A DNA stretch of 64,000 nt. Source: Pinguiococcus pyrenoidosus. Its lineage: Eukaryota > Sar > Pinguiophyceae > Pinguiochrysidales > Pinguiochrysidaceae. The stretch spans positions 103,096-167,095 of the forward strand of contig JAAMXY010001049.1 of assembly GCA_019677205.1 (NCBI GenBank), written 5' to 3'. Position numbers and translations under genes: made by a program. How positions within the stretch are numbered: position 1 is the first letter of the stretch; the number at the start of each line of letters is the position of its first letter. The notes under the pieces were generated by a model. That model saw nothing but the letters and a program-made list of their open reading frames with translations, did not search any database and was not told the DNA's origin. This document shows, piece by piece, positions 22,792-32,868 of the stretch.

Positions 22792-23721
22792 GGTGATATG
22801 AGACTCTTCTGAACGCACTTAGGACGGCTCAGGAGAGCGCCGAGAAGATCGAGTTCGAAAGAAAACTTTCAATGGATCTTTGTGCTCCGTATTGCAATAA
22901 AGCAAAGAAGCATAGGAGAATTTTTGATAAAGAAAATGTTGAAATGGGCCAATGGCAACTCGATATTCACCCGCGTTTAAGTCTGCGCCGCTGTCCGTTG
23001 CAACGCAGCTCTTTCTGGCGCGCAAAATGCGATGACCGCGTTGTTCAGTAAGGGCGCCATGTATGCGTCGCCCAACTTGGGGATTCTGCGCCAGCGCTGT
23101 GCCCAAGACGACTGCGCAAGGAGCGCATTTGATCCAACACCGTAAACACGTTTAAACACGCCGGACTTGGAAATGCGAGAAGATAGGTTTGGAATGCACA
23201 CCACCATCGGTTGTGCCATTGGTACATCCTCTGGATAGCTCAAGAATGTCATAAAACGCAAAAAGCCGCGCAGAAGTTTCGCTTCTTCTGTGCCAAGCGT
23301 TTTGTTTTTTGCTCAGTTTTGCACAGTTTTGCACAGTTTTGCAAGGCGTTTGCGGGTCAAAGTGGTTCTGATCACCACAGTTTCGGTGCGAAGATCATAG
23401 CTCTTAATTGAGAGCACGCGGTTGTGTCAGAGAGAGACGAGTTGAACAGGAGAGAAGCTTGAAGCACAACGGAACTCAGAATTCCAAGCAGACGGCCTTC
23501 CTTGATGCCACGATGTCTGGTGTGGTATTTCTCGATCTGAGCATCGACGTGCACGTCACGTTCGTCAAACGTCCGCAGTCTGGTTCTGATGCCCGTATGT
23601 ATTCAACCTCAATCCTTCAAGCTCTACGATTCTATTCTAGCACAACCTTCTATATCAAACGAAGCACGGAAAGCATCGGCCAGCGAGCCAAGCAGCAGGG
23701 CCCCCGGGGAGCTCGAGAGGA
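22792..23721. other. 930-bp intergenic region, nothing recognised
   Basis: Upstream of PSMA2 and downstream of the CEP164-like gene. It contains a short triplicated unit, TTTTGCACAG, at about 23310-23340. ORFs here are short and without similarity. Confidence 0.4.
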
Positions 23722-26700
23722 CTAGTACATTCGCCCACGTTCCATCTCTCGCCGAAGGCGCTCGATCTCGGTGATGGACGCGTTGATTGTCTCCTGGTCG
23801 CGGAGGTACTGGGTGGTGAACGCCTGCAACAGCTCGGCTTGGCCTCGGGAGCGCTCGCGGATCAGCCGACTCTGCAGCCGCGCGTGCATTCTATCCTCTA
23901 TGGTCTGCGCTTCCGGCGGCAAGCTCTGCATCGTCGGCGCGTTCCTTCGGAAGCTGGGAAGGGCGCGTGCGGCAGACGCAGCAGCTCGATCGACGAACGG
24001 CACGTATGCCGACGAGAACCGGCCTTGGGATCCCACTCGGAACCGCGCTCCGGCGGACTGCGGGAACGGCGGATCGCCGGGCGGGTAACGGGCAGCGTCC
24101 GCGGGATAGAAGCGCTCCGACCAGCCCTGCCCCGCGAAGATCTGCGGGTAGGAGCTGGGATCTAGCGTCGCATCCCTCAGCGACGCGGTCGGGACTCGCG
24201 CCGTCCTCGATACTCGAGGAATGGCGCTGGTCCCCCGGATCGGGTCCACGTACCGCGGAGACTCGTCTGGGAGCGCGCCGGTACCGACCACGGGGGCTTG
24301 GCTCGACTCGAAGATGCGAACGAGCGTCTCGGCGCTCGTGGTCAGCTTCGTGAGAATCTGGGAGGTCAGCTGCCGGATCTCGTCGCTCCTCTCCTCCCTC
24401 GATCGCTCCGCGCCCGCCCCCACCGTGCTCGAGCGCTCCTGAGCATGCGACTCTACGAGAAGAGTTGAGGGATCGTCAGCAGGCGGCCCTGCGTTCGGTC
24501 AACGGAATTTTTCCACGCACCTTCTAAGACGCGATCCCGTCGCTGAAGGAGCTTCCCGATCTGCTTCTTCTCCTGCACGAGCTCATTCAGGCTGACAGTC
24601 GTCCTGTCCAGCGCCTCGCGCTGGTCTGCGAGCTCAGCCCCCGATGGAACCTCCTGAGCCAATGTCTGGTTAGAAGGCAGCCACGCGACACGTTGTTGTC
24701 ATCGCAATCGTCAGGGTCACAGTCTTACCGGAAAACCTCCCGATGGGCTCTGATCTTGCGCATTGATGAGCTGCTGGACGACGGCGTCTTTCCAGCGATC
24801 CTGCGACAGAAGAGAGCTTTGCTGTTACGCAACCCAGCCTAGCGGCGTCCAACGGAGAAGGAGCAGTCGGACCTGCAACTCTTTGTGCTTCTGGTACTCT
24901 TCCTCGGTGAGCATCTTGACCACCTTGTAGAGATTCCTGAGCAGAAGCCCGACTCCAGTTGCCTCCTCTAGCGATTGCACGACCGACGAAAGAAGCTCAT
25001 GGGAATCCGCGCTCTCCTTCACCGACGCTCGGCGCTCCTTCTTCTCTTCTGCGGCTTTGCCCGACGCTGCTGTGGGGGACTGCCGCGTCGAAGAAGAAGC
25101 CGCCGAGGATGGCGACAGCTGCGCTTGATGGTGCGTGTAGACGTCCGATGACGCCATCGACCTTTCGCTTTCTTCGAGCTGCGCTTGCAGAGCCTCGATC
25201 GACTCGCTGAGCCCCGGCTGCCCCTCCGTCTTCTTCTCTTGCTGGTCGAGGCGCTCCTGGGACGGATTCGAGCGCAGCGACGCCGGCGATTCCGCGGTCC
25301 GCGCGGCGCGTTTCCTGATCAGCCGACCCGACGCGGTGCGCCGAAGGTTTCTCCGGCTCAAGGTCGTCGTCGTATGGCGGAGCCGCTCCCTCTGCGGACT
25401 GACCGAGGAGACGGGACTTACGGTCTGCTCCGACTGTACGGGGCTGCTCTGCTCCGACGGCTGCAGCGATCGTCGCAGCCTCCTTCCGGGAATCCGCAGC
25501 TCCGTGGGTCGCTGCCGGCGCAGAGCGTCGCCCCTTTCTCTCCTCGCCCCCGACTCTTCGGCATCAAAAGCGGAGGCGCCTGCCTCGTCCTCATCCCCGA
25601 GGCCGAAGTCGTCTTCCAGCGCTTGGATCAGCGCGCCGAACTCCTGCACATCCAGCGTGCGGTGCACCAGGCTGGTGGAGAGGTCCTTCAAGGCCCTGCG
25701 AAGCTGGCTGATCTCGACGCCCATCTTCTCATGCTCGCGGCGAAGCTCGAGGTTCTCGTCGAGCAGCGCTTTGCGGTCGCGGTCGCTCTTCTGCTGCATG
25801 ATCTCGAGCGAGGCGATCCGGTTGGCCATGGCCGTCTCGCGGTCGTCCGCGCCGCCCAACACCCTCTCCAGCTCCGCTCGCACCGCCTGCTGCTGCATGC
25901 TGCGGATGCTGTCAATCTCTTGCTCATGCGCGTCCTGGCGCTCCAGCTTCTCTCGCAGGAAGTCCTGCTCCAGGGCGCGGATCGCCTCTTGATGGTTCCG
26001 CTGCAGAGTGGCCTCCATGGCCCGCTGCTCGCCGAGCAGCTCTCCGCGGACGCGCAGGTGTCGCAGCTGCGCCTCACGTCGTAGGCGCAGCTCATGGGTC
26101 AGGAAGTCGCGCGACAGGCTGCTCATGAGCTCCTCGTGCTCCTCGCGCAGGTGGGCCTGGGCCCTCCTGGGCCGGCCCTCGGCGGCCGCCTCGTCCATCT
26201 CGCCACCGGTCTCGGGCTGGTAGTCCCGCGGAGGTCTCTGCGTGGCCCCTCGAGAGCCCTCGGAGGTGGTCTTGGTGCCCTTGGCTGACGCGGCCTCGGC
26301 GTCGGGAAGATACCGGCTGGTGAGCGGGCTGGGCGTCGCTCCCTGCGCGGGCGCCAGCGGCTTCCTGCGGCCCAGGTTGTCCTCGTAGATGCGGCGGTAT
26401 TGCGTGTCCACCGGGTGCTCCCAGGAGCTGTCTCCGGTGTCGAAGTTGTGGTAAAAGATCTGCGGCGTTGGCGGTGGCGTTGGCGTTGGCTGGGGAGGGA
26501 AGGCAGCGTGTGGGGCTGGCGAAGGGCCACCTACCTGCCCGGTGTCCTTGATGCGGCAGGGCCGCCACGCGTCCGGGAAGGGCGCCGTGAGGGCCTCCCT
26601 GGCAATCCACAGCAGATGCGCGTCCCGCACGGGATCGATTTGGAGCCACGCGGCGTACTGGAGGATGTCTTCCTGGCTGGGTGAGTAGGAGGGATCCTGC

Positions 26701-26786
26701 TCCTCGTGGAGGATCTCCACGGTGGGGTCGTCCAAGTCCACGTCGCCTGGGGGCGGCCCTGGCGGGTCCGCATAGGCAACGCTCAT
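23722..26786 (-). CDS. CEP164: CEP164-like centriolar distal-appendage protein
   Basis: Distal-appendage (transition-fibre) component that docks the basal body and recruits ciliogenesis kinases. Five exons: 26786-26535, 26459-24873, 24800-24729, 24665-24521 and 24452-23722, about 928 residues. The N-terminus has the CEP164 hallmark: DPSYSPSQEDILQYAAWLQI, LLWIAREALTAPFPDAWRPC, then the WW domain IFYHNFDTGDSSWEHP with a following YRRIYEDNL. The rest is mostly long coiled coil (about residues 200-400: DFLTHELRLRREAQLRHL, LEQDFLREKLERQ, IASLEIMQQKSDRDRKALLD). The first intron (26460-26534) is 75 nt, in frame and stop-free; it is called because the WW domain is contiguous only without it. The start MSVAYADPPG is the first ATG; the frame opens a little further to a GTG. 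Confidence 0.82.
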
Positions 26787-28582
26787 GGTGTGGGGGGCGT
26801 GTTGGCCGGGCCCAAGCGCCACGGCGCCGCTGAGAGCGCCGCAGACACCGGGGAGAGAGCGCTGTATTCAGCTGTGAAAGGCCCGCGTCAGCAGAGTGAC
26901 CAGCAACGGCCCCGATTGGTGCGCTGTTGGGGAATATTTCGGGAAACCCAATGAACTCCATGTCTTCCTGCAGAGCTGGCCAATCCCAGGCACCGTAGTC
27001 AGCTTGTGGTATCTGGGGACAGGAAAGCCCGATTATGCCGCAGAAAGTGGTCATCCGGGCGACAATCGGAACACTTCTTCTGCTATCCAGCGCATGTTCA
27101 ACCGTCAGCAATGAATGGTTATTGGGGTTCTCCGGCCCCAGTAAACAGACGCGAGTTCCTGGATTCAAAACTCGGAAATTGGCAGTAGTCCTGCACAAAC
27201 CTGTCAAGATTTCCACCTTTGCGTTCTTTTTTTTTGAAAGCGAGGCTCGTTTTTCGAAATCGACCAGCCAGCGTCAGAGCTCCCGAACCCCTGTCCTATC
27301 CGCGAATACCATCCGTATCAATCGGCAGTTGGAGGCAGACAGCGCCATGGCATTTGGGCAGCGCGCCCAAGCCGGCCTTGTCAGGGAGCGGGATGGTCGG
27401 TCACGCACGTTGATCACCCGGCTTGTCAGCCGCCGCACCGATCCTGCAAACCATTGGCACGGCCAGCGTCCGCTCCCCGCTCCATTGATCGAGGCGTCGA
27501 TCCCGGTCCGTGACGCGGCGCAACCATGGTCACCTTGGGTTCTGCTGTCTTTTTCTCTGTTGTGTCGTCTTGTGTACCAGAAGACGTCGTGGCCTTGCCG
27601 GGCGTAGCGTTCTCGTGGCAAGGCTTGCTTGCTCCGCGCGCCGTGGCTGGAAGGGAAGGTCTGGTAGCAACCCATGCTAAAGCAGCCTTTCGGTTGCGTC
27701 CGCAAAGTTCCCACCCACTCCTTCGAATGCGGCCGGCGAAACCCGCTTGATTGGTTGGGACGGACCGAAGCCCACCGGCGCCCAGCCTATAGCGGCCCGC
27801 GCATCTCCTTCTGGTCTCGTTTGAGTTGGACAGGCATGTAGTACAGCTTTGCGCGTTTGCGCATTGCCCGCAGGATTCTGGCGGGCCGCGCATCTCGTCG
27901 AAAACAGTTCTGTCGCAACGCGCGCGCGCACCGCTCCTGGCGCGTACAGTCTATAGCTGCTGCCGGGAGGGGAGGGCCTTTCAAATGGGAAGCGCGGGAA
28001 ACCTTGCGGTGCTGTAGGAACCTAGCACTTGGCGAGGCTGGGTTCCCTGGTTGCCGCTAGAGGCGTCGCCACAAATGCGTCCAGTAGCGACGCTCCGACC
28101 TTCCGTGAAGGCTCCTACAGCGCCTCGAGGCAATTGCCGTTGGGGGAGCGTTGGCGCGCCGGACGCCAATGAGCAGGCGGCGTGCGCGACAAGCGCAGTC
28201 ACGCAAAGCTGTGAAGTCGCAGTCGAGCTAGTTCGGCCGCTGGATAGCCCGAGGAGGAGTGAAACGGCTATTGAACGGTCGTATGGCGCAGCCAACGGCC
28301 GTTGTCGAATCCCCGATCCCCGCCATCATCACCCATTGGCCGGCGGATTCGGGCCTGCGGGACGCCGCCTCTCATTCGCCCGCCACTTCGACACAGATTC
28401 CTGGTCAGCCCGACCGTGCACAGCTATGCTTCAGCCGGCGCGGCGCCGGTCGGAGCCGAGCGCCGAGAAAGCCGGGGCAGCCAATCCCAGCGCCGCCAAG
28501 TCGCGCGCGCGAATGGACCCCTTGGAGGCTTCGGGAAGGTGCCACTCCCCCCCCCTCCGCAGACTTCCGTCCCCCGCCCAGC
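26787..28582. other. 1.8-kb intergenic region, nothing recognised
   Basis: Between the CEP164-like (-) and homeodomain (+) genes. Several 100-370-residue ORFs exist on both strands (for example 26092-27216 and 27426-27893 on -), but they overlap each other, are rich in Arg/Ser/Pro and resemble no family. A T-run is at about 27229. It is presumably promoter sequence plus spacer. Confidence 0.4.
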
Positions 28583-29788
28583 ATGCTGTGCGCGCGCCAG
28601 GCACAGGTCTCCGCCTTGCGCGACGTGGAGAGTGAAGAGCTCTTGCCCACCATGACGTTCGCGAAAGGCGACTTCGAGAGCCTGCCCGACTGGCTCGACT
28701 TCTTCTTCAAGGAGGTGGACTTCGAGGCCGACTGCGCCGGCGGCGCTCTGTTCTGCGCGGACGGCCCTCTCGTGTGCGCGGACGTTCCCGACCTCAACGA
28801 CGCGCTCGACGTCAACATCACCGAGGCCGACCTGGAGCAGCATGCGGCCCTGCTCAACCTGGAATCCGCCGTCGCAATCCTCGACGCCGCGCAGAGTGAC
28901 GTCTGCGCAGAGGTCCTGAGTCACGGGAGCGCCGCCCGCGCCGCCGCCCCCCGAGAAGGAAAGGGAAGCGCCTCCGTCGCGTGCGAGACCGAAGCCCCGA
29001 TCGGGGACCAGACGCACCCGAAGGTCTCAGCTGAAGCTGCGGTCGCCGCCGCGCACAGCAGTGACGCCATTGGTGTCGAGAAGACCGAAAGCGTCGACGC
29101 CGGCATCGACAGCGGCAGCGACGTCGCAGCGCTTTTCGCTGGCATCCCTGACGACATCGCGCAGGTCTTGGAGGCCGAGCTGGCCCAGCTCGAGTTCGAC
29201 GAGGCGGATGGGTATCACAAGACGCCGCACGCCACGTACTTCCGAACGCCCGGGAAGTGCGGCAAACTCACCTTGGTGAAGTACCGCCAGAGCGGCGCCC
29301 GCCTGACCTTCGCGCCGAGCATCGTCAAGGCCCTCCGGCAATTCTTCATCGAGAGGATCTGCGTCGACGGCGCTCCGTTCTTCGAGAACCACCAAGCCGT
29401 CGCGCTGCTCAAGGAGCTGCCGATCGGCATAAAGATGCTGCGCAACTGGTTCGCCAACCAGCGGAAGCGGCTGAACTGGGAAGAGGTCTTCCAGTGGAAG
29501 CAGATTCCCGAGAAATGCAGGCCGGCCCAGAAGCAAATCTACCACGCGCTCCAGGAGCATCAGAGGCTAAGGGCTTCCGGGAACAGCAGTTCACGCGCCG
29601 CTGCCAAGGCGGCCAAGGCAGCCAAGGCAGCCAAGGCAGCCAAGGCAGCCAAGGCTCGCCACGCTGGCCGCAAGCGGAAGAGGTCCAGCCTCGAGGAGAC
29701 CTTCGAGGAGAGCCTCGAGGAGCTCTTCGGCCCGATGTCCAGGCGCTCTCCGCGCCTGGAGAAGACCACCGTGGCTACCATCATCTGA
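28583..29788 (+). CDS. Divergent homeodomain transcription factor
   Basis: Single exon, 401 residues from ATG 28583. The frame opens further upstream to a GTG at 28259, but that leader is Pro/Arg-rich and unlike the rest. The N-terminal half is acidic (LPDWLDFFFKEVDFEADCAG), as in an activation domain. A homeodomain-like fold lies at about 230-296: RLTFAPSIVKALRQFFIERI, then FFENHQAVALLKELPIGIKM, and the recognition helix LRNWFANQRKRLNW with the invariant W-F-x-N-x-R-x-R. Spacing before helix 3 is longer than in the 60-residue canonical domain, hinting at a TALE-like or lineage-specific class. The C-terminus has a tandem A-A-K run followed by RHAGRKRKR, a likely nuclear localisation signal. 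Downstream lies an 8-bp minisatellite. Confidence 0.72.
   Translation: MLCARQAQVSALRDVESEELLPTMTFAKGDFESLPDWLDFFFKEVDFEADCAGGALFCADGPLVCADVPDLNDALDVNITEADLEQHAALLNLESAVAILDAAQSDVCAEVLSHGSAARAAAPREGKGSASVACETEAPIGDQTHPKVSAEAAVAAAHSSDAIGVEKTESVDAGIDSGSDVAALFAGIPDDIAQVLEAELAQLEFDEADGYHKTPHATYFRTPGKCGKLTLVKYRQSGARLTFAPSIVKALRQFFIERICVDGAPFFENHQAVALLKELPIGIKMLRNWFANQRKRLNWEEVFQWKQIPEKCRPAQKQIYHALQEHQRLRASGNSSSRAAAKAAKAAKAAKAAKAAKARHAGRKRKRSSLEETFEESLEELFGPMSRRSPRLEKTTVATII
29600..29658 (+). repeat. In-frame GCCAAGGCA-type repeat encoding (AAK)n
   Basis: About six tandem copies of a 9-bp unit inside the homeodomain gene encode Ala-Ala-Lys. It lies just before a basic RKRKR cluster. The Lys-rich tract may bind DNA or aid nuclear import, which is inference. 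Confidence 0.7.
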
Positions 29789-29840
29789 GGTAGACCCCCT
29801 GGGGGCTGAACCGAAAATCCGTGGAGGACGCGAAGCCTTG

Positions 29841-29954
29841 AGAACGCGAGAACGGAAGGATGCGACAGCGCAAGAACGCGAGAACGCGAGAACGCAAGAA
29901 CGCAAGAACGAGAGAACGCAAGAACGCGAGAACGCGAGAACGCGAGAACGCGAG
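29841..29954. repeat. 8-bp minisatellite, unit GAACGCGA
   Basis: About 14 tandem or near-tandem units of AGAACGCG/AGAACGCA/GCAAGAAC, starting about 50 bp after the homeodomain stop codon. Variation is limited to a G/A at one position and a few insertions. The gap 29789-30245 holds no gene apart from this and probable UTR. Confidence 0.8.
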
Positions 29955-30245
29955 ATGTTGATGCCTGCGAAGAGCGGATGATCGGAAGAGATGCTGGGAG
30001 AGACCAACAAAGACACAGAAACAAGTAAATGCGCCCACACGGGTTCAACGTTTACGGCCGCGACAAAAGATACTGGTGCAGATGTGTTGAAGATGAAAGG
30101 GAGATCCGCAGAAGCTGGCAAAGGGCAGGCTGGAAGGGCTCTGACTTTCGTAACTTAAAGGACATGCATGTTGAAGAGTGGAACCGCGACGTAGAGACTC
30201 CTTGTCCGCAGGAATATCAGAAAGACTAGTCTTCCCTGCAGTCTA

Positions 30246-32035
30246 TCAGGCTGTGGGATTCGCTTCTTCATCTCCGTCAGCATCCGCTTCTAAGCTCTCC
30301 TTCACCAACGGTTTCCGCGGCTGGGGCGGAGTGGCATGCTTCAGTCCCCGGAGAGCGTACAGCTCTCCCTGCTTCCAGCTGCAGAACACATCCTTGAACT
30401 TCTGCTTCTCCATCAGCTTCATCATCTCAAACATGGAGACGCGGCCGGATGTCTCCACCGGCTGCTGGAAGGTCCTATCGGACAAAATGTCTTCGTCCAG
30501 CACAATCAAGACGCTGCCGTCCCGCAGTGATGACGACAGCTTGTGAAAGACCCGTGACAGTTCTGCCGCGCTGATGGCCTGCGTGACAAGCGTCATGAGG
30601 CACACGTCGATCGGCTGCGAAAACACGCGCTTTCGCGTGTGGAGGTCGGCAGGGTCCACAACGACGTGCTGAGCAGAGGGGAGCCGGTTTGCTGCCAATA
30701 GACTCTGTGCCTGCTGAAACGCCACGGTGGCGCTCCTCGGCCGCACGTGCTGGTTAATCAAGCTGTCCAGGGCGGCCTCGAGAGAGCGGCCCCCGCCACG
30801 GCCGATGATCTCCACTATCAGCGACTCGGATCGAATGGGCGGAAAGAGATTGCATCCAGCCTCGAGCATCTGCTGGAAGTTCGGAAACCTCTGCACGAGC
30901 CGCATCTCATTCCAGGAATGCGTTGCGAGGTCGGCGTCCTGCAACTTGGAGGGTTAGCGACTCGCACAAGGCAGCGGGCAACTCCTGCAGACAGCGAAGG
31001 TTCGCCTTCTCGTCATGCTACGTACCACGTCTAGAATGATTTCGGCATGCGCCGACGAATGCGGACCAAGTCGCCTCCGTTTTACGTCGTCAATCACGTG
31101 GCCTTTCTGCCGCTTATCTCCGCTCTGCGGTCGAACGGCCCAGACGGAAGCAAAGTGAGCGCCGGTTGCGACGTTGCGAAGCTCCCTTCTTCCACGAACC
31201 TCTTCCTTTATGTACGCGATTGCCTTCTGCGTCTGCTCTACGATATAGTCGCCTATCCAGTCATCCCCCTGCACAGGGAATTCATCGAGGCATGAACGTT
31301 AGCCGAGGTCGTAGCCGCAGCGCGCTCACAGTTCATTCTCACCCCTTCGCTACTTGTGCCGTTCTGCGCACCATCGGCCGACCTCTTACGCTTCTTCCCT
31401 GCGCCCCCCGCATCTGACTGCAGAGCGGCCCGCGTCTGCTTCGCTTCGGCTTTCTGCCGGTCCTCCTCTGCCTTCTCCTCCCGCTTCTTCTCGCGTGCCG
31501 CTTTCTTCTCCGCCCGCAGTTCTGCCTTTGCAGCCTTTTCCTCGGCTTCCTTCGCAGCCTCCTCCGCTGATGGTCTCCTTTCCTCGCTGCGCTCCTTCTC
31601 AAAGTCTATCAGCGCCTCATCGCCTGCGTCCCGCAGCTTCTTCAACTCCTGGATAAAGACGGACACCTCCATCTGCGCCTGGCTCGCCGCTCGCACTATG
31701 TTTCCACTAGCATTCATGTACGCGGAGCGCACCGCTCCGCCGCTGGCCACTTCCGCCTTCGCAGCCTTCTTCGGCGTTGCTTTCGGAGCACTGCCATCGC
31801 CGGCCGACAGCAGCTGTGGAAACTCCTCCGCCAGCTTCAGGAACTGCGGATCTTCGGCCGCTCTCAGTTCGTTCAGGCGCTTCTCTAGTCGCGAAGGTCC
31901 GACTTTCAGCTCGCTCGCCGTGGCAGAGATGTCCAGCTTGTGGCGGCGGTAAGCGTCCAAAACTTTGCGTTTGTTGAGCTTTTTCTTCGTCTTCGGCGTT
32001 GCGCCGGTCTTGGACGACTGAGAGGGCGTCAGCAT
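30246..32035 (-). CDS. Unknown three-exon protein: basic N-terminus plus methyltransferase-like C-terminus
   Basis: Exons 32035-31343, 31268-31026 and 30938-30246, all phase 0, 542 residues. The N-terminal exon has a helix-turn-helix-like start (KKLNKRKVLDAYRRHKLDIS, ATASELKVGPSRLEKRLNEL) and a long Lys/Glu/Ala helix ending in the basic GAGKKRKRSADG, suggesting a nuclear protein. The middle exon begins GDDWIGDYIVEQTQKAIAYI. The C-terminal exon has SLIVEIIGRGGGRSLEAALD, ADLHTRKRVFSQPIDVCLMT and LRDGSVLIVLDEDIL. A G-x-G-x-G after a strand and a late G-S-V-L-I-V-L strand are reminiscent of a class I methyltransferase fold, but no catalytic motif is clear. I do not recognise the family. The exon joins are supported by good GT-AG sites (GTGAGA, GTACGT; CAG, CAG). 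Confidence 0.6.
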
Positions 32036-32479
32036 CTGCGCTGGTGACTTCTATTCTCCTTGGGAAAAGATGACGGCGCAAATGTCTCGGGTGGCAAACC
32101 CTCGCGCTGCGGACGTTGTAAGACGCAACCGCCCGTACAAAAAAACTTGGCGGGAGAGGCGGCGAAAAGCAAACCGTAATTTGAGATTTTGATTTGGTAT
32201 GTCGGTTGTCGTATTCGAGCAAAGGATGCACCGTGATGGTTCTACTTTATTTTAAAAAGTTTTATTTCATATCATTATTTTATTATATAATAAATATGAG
32301 AAATAGAAAGAAGGATATTTAATTCATATATTTTACTTTAAAAACTTGAGTTGCGAAGTCCGCTGTTCACAGCGGCTGAACAAACCTGAAGCCAAAAAGC
32401 GCGCCTTTTCATATTATACACCACCGCGCACGAATTCTGAACTGCGCGCCTTCGGCCAAAGCGCCATACACGTCTAGAT
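32036..32479. promoter_or_regulatory. Divergent gap with AT-rich island
   Basis: Between the three-exon unknown gene (-) and the UQCC6-like gene (+). Bases 32230-32345 are almost pure A/T (for example TTTTATTATATAATAAATAT), unlike the GC-rich flanks. This is a probable shared promoter. Confidence 0.4.
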
Positions 32480-32720
32480 ATGCCCAGGCGAGTCGTCAAG
32501 TCCGGCTGGACCAACTACTTCATCATCGTGAGCAGCGGCTTCGCTTCGATGTTCCTGGGGGCTTCGCTGGTCAGCCACGGTGCGCTGTGGATGAGAACTT
32601 GGCGCTTTCAGCTCAACGCCCTTTCCACCTTTTCAGGTGCACAACTTCTTCAAACCGGATTTGCGAATACGCGATGGCACATCCGATGGAGATGGGGCAC
32701 AAAAGCGCAGTGGATCCTAG
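32480..32720 (+). CDS. UQCC6/BRAWNIN-like complex III assembly microprotein, 57 residues
   Basis: Two exons, 32480-32569 and 32637-32720. The intron has donor CTG|GTCAGC, acceptor TTTTCAG, phase 0. The product is 57 residues: a short basic N-terminus, one membrane segment (YFIIVSSGFASMFLGASL), then VHNFFKPDLRI. The small mitochondrial protein BRAWNIN/UQCC6 (C12orf73) has the same plan: a hydrophobic helix followed by VVHRYYRPDLTIP (from memory), and it assists assembly of respiratory complex III. The V-H-x-F/Y-F/Y-K/R-P-D-L-x-I match appears only after removing the intron, which supports the model. Without splicing the frame would run on as a 130-residue ORF without similarity. It is convergent with the ABCG gene, 148 bp away. 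Confidence 0.65.
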
Positions 32721-32868
32721 ACACCCAGCGCTACCGCGGACGAAGTAAAGAGGCGTTCAAACATCATTCGTTTGTAGTCCCAAGAGAAGATCAGCCACGC
32801 TTTCGCAGCCACTGTCTAAAGCGCCTTCGTTCTACAACGAGGGCAGCAAAATCGGGCTGTGTCGCAAA

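Noticed and set aside
26092-27216. 374-residue - strand ORF overlapping CEP164
   Set aside because: A shifted frame of the CEP164 coding region plus spacer; it begins in non-coding sequence and lacks the WW domain frame.
28190-28330. Possible tRNA (TTGTCGAATCCCC) upstream of the homeodomain gene
   Set aside because: No cloverleaf could be folded by eye and the TTCGA box is altered.
28259-28582. N-terminal extension of the homeodomain protein from 28259
   Set aside because: The frame opens at a GTG and the leader is Pro/Arg-rich; the ATG at 28583 begins sequence in character with the rest.
29841-29954. CRISPR-like array
   Set aside because: The repeats are contiguous 8-bp units without spacers, in a eukaryotic genome; this is a minisatellite.
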